Shown here piece by piece: positions 59,929 through 64,000 of a stretch of 64,000 nt of DNA; within the stretch, counting starts at the first letter, position 1, and every line of letters starts with the position of its first letter. Location of the stretch: NCBI GenBank assembly GCA_964276095.1, contig CAXYDR010000001.1, positions 620,001 through 684,000 on the forward strand. The letters are read 5' to 3'. The position numbers and the translations under genes were made by a program. The stretch is from GCA-2733415 sp964276095. GTDB taxonomy: Bacteria > Bacteroidota > Bacteroidia > Flavobacteriales > Flavobacteriaceae. The notes under the pieces were generated by a model. It did not search any database. It was given only the letters and a program-made list of their open reading frames with translations, and was not told the origin of the DNA.

Positions 59929-60261
59929 ATGATTTTTAGTAAAACAGGAAATATTACCATTATTACCCAAGAAAGAGCAACTATCATTGAATTAGTAGCT
60001 AATATTGAGAAAAAATATGAAGGTATTAAAGGTGATAATATTATTGTAAATCTTTTTTCTGTAAAAGAAATTAATGAAGCTGCAATTAATGATTTTTTAT
60101 CATTGTCTAAAAAACATAAACTGACTAAAAAATCATTTGTTATAGTTACCGATAAAATCTCTTATGATGTTGCTCCAGAAGAATTGTCAATAACACCTAC
60201 AATTCAAGAAGCACATGATATTATTGAAATGGAAGAAATAGAACGCGATTTGGACTTCTAA
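59929..60261 (+). CDS. STAS-like small protein (sometimes labelled ribonuclease Z)
   Basis: 110 residues. The order of strands and helices, with IIVNLFSVKEINEAAINDFLSL and KSFVIVTDK then PTIQEAHDIIEME, resembles an anti-sigma-factor antagonist (STAS) domain, but where STAS proteins have the phosphorylatable Ser before Gly there is NEAA. No metallo-hydrolase motif is present, so any ribonuclease Z label is by association with the next gene. It lies 2 bases after pyrB and 47 before rnz. The function is unknown. Confidence 0.65.
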   Translation: MIFSKTGNITIITQERATIIELVANIEKKYEGIKGDNIIVNLFSVKEINEAAINDFLSLSKKHKLTKKSFVIVTDKISYDVAPEELSITPTIQEAHDIIEMEEIERDLDF

Positions 60262-60308
60262 ACATTTCTTATTCATTTATATATAATAACCCCAAATAAC
60301 ATACAAAA

Positions 60309-61214
60309 ATGAAATTGACCATTTTAGGTTGTTATAGTGCTACACCAAGGGCTTTTACCAATCCTACTGCTCAGGTATTGGATGTAAAAGGCAATTTATT
60401 TTTAATAGATTGTGGAGAAGGAACACAAGTACAATTACGTAAGTTTAAGGTTAAGTTTTCAAGAATAAAACATGTATTTATCTCACATTTACATGGAGAT
60501 CATTTTTTTGGATTAATTGGATTAATATCTACATTTCGTCTTTTAGGAAGAGAAGCTGAATTGCATGTTTATGGTCCAAAAGGATTAAAAGAAGCCATTT
60601 TATTACAATTAAAATTAGGGAATTCCTATGGTGGGTATGAATTAATATTCCATGAATTAGAATCTAAAGAATCTGAGTTGATTTTTGAAGATGATAAGGT
60701 ATTGGTGTATACTATTCCTTTAGTGCACAGAGTGTATACTAATGGTTTTTTATTCAAAGAAAAGCTTGGAGAGCGTAAGCTAGACATCAATGCTGTAATG
60801 GATAATGATATTGAGCAATGTGATTATAGAAATATCAAGTTAGGTAAGGATGTTGTAAATAGACATGGAAAATTAATCGAAAACGCCTTGGTAAGTTCAG
60901 ATCCAGAACCACCAAAAAGTTATGCGTTTTGCAGTGATACAAAATATACGGAAACTATACTCCCTATAATTAACGAAGTGACAGCTTTATATCATGAAAG
61001 TACTTTTTTAGAAGAGCATGCACACTTATGTAAAAAAACTAAGCATTCTACAGCTAAAGAAGCTGCTACAATAGCATTAAAGGCTAATGCTAGTAAGTTG
61101 ATATTAGGGCATTTTTCTACTCGATATGGAACAATTGAATTATTTAAAAAAGAAGCAAAAGAGGTTTTCGATAATGTGCTTTTAGCAGATGATGGTAAAT
61201 CGTTTATGCTTTAA
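60309..61214 (+). CDS. rnz: Ribonuclease Z
   Basis: 301 residues, short-form tRNase Z. Metallo-beta-lactamase motif SHLHGDHFFG (around 59-68), LGCYSATPRA start, YAFCSDTKYTE and HESTFLEEHAHLCKKTKHSTAKEAA (His and Asp metal ligands) with LGHFSTRY at the end. It cuts the 3' trailer from tRNA precursors. It is in line with pyrR, pyrB and the STAS-like gene. Confidence 0.95.
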   Translation: MKLTILGCYSATPRAFTNPTAQVLDVKGNLFLIDCGEGTQVQLRKFKVKFSRIKHVFISHLHGDHFFGLIGLISTFRLLGREAELHVYGPKGLKEAILLQLKLGNSYGGYELIFHELESKESELIFEDDKVLVYTIPLVHRVYTNGFLFKEKLGERKLDINAVMDNDIEQCDYRNIKLGKDVVNRHGKLIENALVSSDPEPPKSYAFCSDTKYTETILPIINEVTALYHESTFLEEHAHLCKKTKHSTAKEAATIALKANASKLILGHFSTRYGTIELFKKEAKEVFDNVLLADDGKSFML

Positions 61215-61252
61215 AACATTCATTCAATTAACTTTAATTATTATTTAATAAA

Positions 61253-61681
61253 TTATTTTGTTTCCAAGTGTTGTTTAAAACGTTTCATCCATTTTAAAAC
61301 TTGTTTTTTGAAAAAACTAGGAGCTATTTTGGCCATTAGTTTTACAATAAATCCTTTAAACTCTAAATATTCTATTTCTGTATAATATTCTGTTTTTGTA
61401 GGAGAAATTTCTTTAAAAGAAACTTTCATGGTGTTATTTGTATGTTTATGATCATATTCTGCAAAAAAGATATTTGGTAAGTTATTTTCTATTATGGTTT
61501 CAATTAATTCCATTTTTTCATAAATTATTTTTGCAGTAGATCCTTTTTTTCCTTTTTCACCAGATAAATGGATAATCTCAATTAAACCTTCTTGACATGC
61601 TTTCATTACTTCAGGGTCTTGAAAGGCTTCACTAACATCCTGGATGTTTCTGTTAATATCTACGGTACAATTAAATTTCAT
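61253..61681 (-). CDS. SRPBCC (START-like) family protein
   Basis: 142 residues, no signal. The start MKFNCTVDINRNIQDVSEAFQDPEVMKACQ is the usual SRPBCC start (strand, then the helix after a conserved Phe), followed by GSTAKIIYEKMELIETI and YYTEIEYLEFKGFIVKLMAKI, which outline the helix-grip fold. Such proteins bind hydrophobic ligands or lipids. The ligand is unknown. It is convergent with rnz. Confidence 0.8.
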   Translation of the reverse strand: MKFNCTVDINRNIQDVSEAFQDPEVMKACQEGLIEIIHLSGEKGKKGSTAKIIYEKMELIETIIENNLPNIFFAEYDHKHTNNTMKVSFKEISPTKTEYYTEIEYLEFKGFIVKLMAKIAPSFFKKQVLKWMKRFKQHLETK

Positions 61682-61747
61682 AATATTTTCTTTGGTTAGA
61701 TATATAAAGTATTCTATAAAGATAATTAAATCTTGTAAATTGCAACT

Positions 61748-62392
61748 ATGAATAAAGATTTGAGTAATTATAGAAAATCATACGAGAAATCAGAACTATT
61801 ACTAAGTACTGTTCCTGATAATCCTTTACAGTTGTTTCAAACTTGGTTTTATGAGGTGGATAATTCAAATTCAACTGATGAAGCAAATGCTATGACAATT
61901 TCAACCATTGGGTTGGATGGGTTTCCTAAGAGTAGAGTGGTATTATTAAAAAAATATACTTATGAAGGCTTTATCTTTTATACAAATTACAATAGTGAAA
62001 AAGGGAAAGCAATTGCAAACAATAACAATGTATGTATTTCTTTTTTTTGGCATGCTGCTGAACGACAGGTTATTATTAAGGGAAAGGTAGAAAAAATAGC
62101 AAAAAATTTATCTGATGGTTATTTTGAATCTCGCCCCAAAGGGAGCCAGTTAGGAGCTTTAGTTTCGAGTCAAAGTGAAGAAGTTTCTCGTCAGGTTTTA
62201 GTAGAGAAATTAAAAAATTTAGAAACGGAATATGAAAATAAACCAATTCCTCGTCCGAAACATTGGGGTGGCTACATTGTAAAACCAGTTGAAATTGAAT
62301 TTTGGCAAGGACGTCCTAATAGATTACATGATAGAATTCATTACCAATTACAAGAGGATTATTCTTGGAAAACTACTCGACTATCACCTTGA
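61748..62392 (+). CDS. pdxH: Pyridoxamine 5'-phosphate oxidase
   Basis: 214 residues. PNPOx motifs are present: SRVVLLKKYTYEGFIFYTNYNSEKGKA (FMN and PLP binding), ESRPKGSQLGALVSSQSE, HWGGYIVKP and the final RPNRLHDRI. It oxidises PNP/PMP to pyridoxal 5'-phosphate with FMN. The stop is followed by a long structured intergenic region. Confidence 0.96.
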   Translation: MNKDLSNYRKSYEKSELLLSTVPDNPLQLFQTWFYEVDNSNSTDEANAMTISTIGLDGFPKSRVVLLKKYTYEGFIFYTNYNSEKGKAIANNNNVCISFFWHAAERQVIIKGKVEKIAKNLSDGYFESRPKGSQLGALVSSQSEEVSRQVLVEKLKNLETEYENKPIPRPKHWGGYIVKPVEIEFWQGRPNRLHDRIHYQLQEDYSWKTTRLSP

Positions 62393-62468
62393 TTTCTATA
62401 GCGAATTTTATTAGTAGATTGAATTTTTTAATCGTCTATGATGTTTTTTTTTAGATCATTATAAAAAT

Positions 62469-62530
62469 AACTACTTGATATCACTTTCAAATATATTAAA
62501 AGCATAAGTAGGTAGTAATACCAAGTAGTT
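62469..62530. repeat. Hairpin-ended element 1
   Basis: AACTACTTG (62469-62477) and CAAGTAGTT (62522-62530) are exact complements enclosing 44 bases, within which GGTAGTAATACC can form a small inner stem. Confidence 0.55.
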
Positions 62531-62566
62531 GAAATATTCAGGTAAATAAATATTGTTTAAAAAATA

Positions 62567-62645
62567 AAAACTATTCCGTGTAGATTATTTATATAGCCTG
62601 AAGTATTTTGCTATAAATAATGTTAGCATGGAATAGTTTTTTTTA
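62567..62645. terminator. Hairpin-ended element 2, likely bidirectional terminator
   Basis: AAAACTATTCC (62567-62577) and GGAATAGTTTT (62630-62640) pair exactly; inside, ATTATTTATATAGC pairs with GCTATAAATAAT with a two-base bulge. T-tract follows on plus and A-tract precedes, suiting both pdxH and the CHU_C gene. Confidence 0.65.
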
Positions 62646-62680
62646 ATATTGGTTAGTATATTCTTTTTTATATTTTTATA

Positions 62681-62753
62681 AAACTACTCCGCAATAATAA
62701 ATCAACTTAAACCCTATAATTACACAATTTTGATTTTTAGCACGAAGTAGTTT
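62681..62753. repeat. Hairpin-ended element 3
   Basis: AAACTACTCCG (62681-62691) and CGAAGTAGTTT (62743-62753) are complementary with one mismatch, enclosing about 50 AT-rich bases. It lies directly before (downstream of) the CHU_C stop codon. Confidence 0.5.
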
Positions 62754-62760
62754 ATTAGTG

Positions 62761-64000
62761 TTATTTAGTACTCAGGTAAACATGTCCTGTTATAGCTTTT
62801 ACGTTACTATTTCTTATTTCGATGATATAGTAATAGGTACCAGTTGGTAGTTTGTTGTTACCACCTAGTGTAGTTCCCCCATTTTCAGCAGTACCTCTCC
62901 AACGTCCTTTTTTTGCATCATAATCATCGCTTTGGTAAACTAGAGCTCCCCATCTGTTAAACATTTTTAATGTAGGAATACCACAGTCGTCAATACCTTC
63001 AACTTTGAAGTAATCGTTATATATATCACCGTTAGGAGTAATTGCTTTTGAGATAAACATATCTTCTAAACAGTTACAACCAGGTTCAACTAATAATAAT
63101 TGTTCTTTTATTGTTTCATTACCACAATCGTCAGTGATTATCCAAGTTCTGATAATTTGATAATCCGTAGCTCCTTCGGTACCTGAAATTGTAACATTGT
63201 ATTCTATGTTAGCTTCAGAGCATCCCTCAATTACAGCAAATACTGGAACAGGAGGTAAGTCATTACAATAGAAAACTACGTCTTCAATTTCAGGTATTAT
63301 TTCTGGAGCAGTAGTATCAGAAATTGTAAATGACCTTTCAATTACTTCTCCTTGTAAGCCACATTCATCTGTAGCTATAAATGTTACTATGATGCTATCA
63401 GAACATCCGTCATTTATCCATTGCCCTTCAATAAAAGTCAGTATAACAGAACCACAATTATCGGTAGCTGTTATTCCAGCATAACTACTTACCCAGTCAA
63501 TATACTCTAAGTTCATTGAAGAGTCAGTTCCTGTACATTCTGTACTTCCGTCATCTCCTAGTGTAAGAACAGGAGGAGTATCATCTACCACATTAATTAC
63601 TTGTACATGTTCAGTTGCATTTCCAGCGCAATCAATAGCTGTCCATGTTCTTGTAATGATATAATTGTTACTACAACCACTGTCTTGCCCAGTAATTACT
63701 TCTGATGGAGTGATAACAATATCGCTAATATCCGCACAATTATCAGTAGCTGTAATAACTACATCTTCTAAAGCAGGAATAATATCGTCACATTCTACAG
63801 TTGCATCAGCAGGTAACGAGCTTATGTCAAAAACTGGCGCATCGCTATCAATTACATTAATTACTTGTACATGTTCAGTTGTGTTTCCAGCACAATCTGT
63901 AGCGATCCATGTTCTAGTGATGGTATAAGTATTGCTACACTCATCATTTTGATTTGTAATTACTTCTGATGGAGTGATTACAATATCGCTAATATTTGCA
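62761..64000 (-). CDS. T9SS type B exported repeat adhesin, C-terminal part (cut by window edge)
   Basis: At least 413 residues visible; the frame is open to the window edge, so the start is missing (GTG at 63591 is internal). The visible N-side consists of HYR/Ig-like repeats of about 88 residues with DCAGN(T/A)TEHVQVINV and ATDNC, and the end is a gliding-associated CHU_C domain: FISKAITPNGDIYNDYF, MFNRWGALVYQS, GRWRGTAENG, LPTGTYYYIIE. This sorts proteins through the T9SS to the surface. Likely a large adhesin. PorQ, part of the machinery, is encoded at 53542. Confidence 0.92.
   Translation of the reverse strand, partial: ANISDIVITPSEVITNQNDECSNTYTITRTWIATDCAGNTTEHVQVINVIDSDAPVFDISSLPADATVECDDIIPALEDVVITATDNCADISDIVITPSEVITGQDSGCSNNYIITRTWTAIDCAGNATEHVQVINVVDDTPPVLTLGDDGSTECTGTDSSMNLEYIDWVSSYAGITATDNCGSVILTFIEGQWINDGCSDSIIVTFIATDECGLQGEVIERSFTISDTTAPEIIPEIEDVVFYCNDLPPVPVFAVIEGCSEANIEYNVTISGTEGATDYQIIRTWIITDDCGNETIKEQLLLVEPGCNCLEDMFISKAITPNGDIYNDYFKVEGIDDCGIPTLKMFNRWGALVYQSDDYDAKKGRWRGTAENGGTTLGGNNKLPTGTYYYIIEIRNSNVKAITGHVYLSTK
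63591..64000 (-). repeat. 264-base in-frame tandem repeat in the adhesin gene
   Basis: Very similar segments recur 264 bases (88 codons) apart: for example 63591-63634 against 63855-63898, and 63721 against 63985. They encode ISDIVITPSEVIT and TEHVQVINV in both copies. The array probably continues outside the window. Confidence 0.85.

Larger units (their letters stand above)
62393..62760. other. Non-coding region with three consecutive hairpin elements
   Basis: A 368-base gap between converging pdxH and the CHU_C gene. I see no ORF. It holds three inverted-repeat-bounded segments of similar size (62469-62530, 62567-62640 and 62681-62753), all with AACTA at the left end and TAGTT at the right end. 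The second is also a likely terminator. Confidence 0.6.

Noticed and set aside
62469..62753. Integron attC-like sites in the pdxH-adhesin gap
   Set aside because: The elements have complementary ends with AAC and GTT, but the RYYYAAC / GTTRRRY core pair is not met and no integrase or gene cassette is near.
63591..63593. GTG at 63591 as start of the CHU_C protein
   Set aside because: The frame is open upstream to the window edge and encodes the same repeat unit, so this is an internal codon.
1..64000. tRNA, rRNA, CRISPR, IS element, prophage or defence genes
   Set aside because: I looked for CCA-ended cloverleaf genes, regular repeats, transposase and nuclease motifs and found none.

Overview
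The window is an AT-rich bacterial chromosome segment that reads as a member of the Flavobacteriaceae (phylum Bacteroidota). The grounds are: a type IX secretion (T9SS) protein PorQ next to cmk; a gliding-associated (CHU_C, T9SS type B) sorting domain; bacillithiol synthase BshA; flavobacterial TANNTTTG promoter boxes; almost no Shine-Dalgarno sequences; several TTG starts; and many lipoproteins with acidic residues right after the lipid cysteine. I cannot name the genus from sequence alone. No tRNA, rRNA, IS element, prophage, CRISPR array or recognisable defence island is visible. Coding density is high and most content is core metabolism and envelope biogenesis.

Layout. 1-7454 (mostly minus): a cut-off Crp/Fnr regulator, a THUMP-like methyltransferase, an AI-2E family membrane protein, then a minus run tsaD - parvulin - rsmE - DUF202 - DUF4159 - TrmH, with one DUF1566 lipoprotein on plus. 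7466-13742: the huge TamB homologue converging on a sodium:solute symporter. 13850-17141: glycolytic run pfkA - small membrane protein - gapA - GlcNAc-type kinase. 17200-22661: envelope block, lptD-ridA divergent from an amidase and mlaD. 22689-25557: split heterodisulfide-reductase-like Fe-S pair, a 59-residue membrane protein and a conserved 161-residue protein. 25730-29197: accessory stretch with three secreted surface proteins, two of them tandem paralogues. 29437-34032: GH3/serine hydrolase fusion, bshA and a PrcB-domain lipoprotein. 34735-39080: DUF1338 protein divergent from Lrp and a large FAD/Fe-S oxidase, possibly a D-2-hydroxyglutarate (lysine degradation) module. 40124-46269: aroC, an amino-acid/dicarboxylate symporter, aroQ, lpdA, msrB. 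46420-50796: M48 protease, UMF1-type transporter and two DUF6252-like lipoproteins. 51001-57745: lon, porQ-cmk, LysM protein, rpsA. 58453-62392: pyrR-pyrB-STAS-like-rnz, SRPBCC protein, pdxH. 62393-64000: an intergenic region with three consecutive hairpin-ended elements and the 3' part of a giant repeat-rich T9SS-exported adhesin.

How the genes work together. Outer-membrane building is well represented (TamB, LptD, MlaD, amidase, several beta-barrels, PorQ), and PorQ belongs to the machinery that would export the CHU_C protein. The most system-like arrangement is the DUF1338 / Lrp / FAD-Fe-S trio, which would fit conversion of 2-oxoadipate to D-2-hydroxyglutarate and then to 2-oxoglutarate under Lrp-type control. 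The most unexplained non-coding structure is the hairpin array at 62469-62753. Rho-independent terminators are unusually clear, often as perfect long stems shared by convergent genes.
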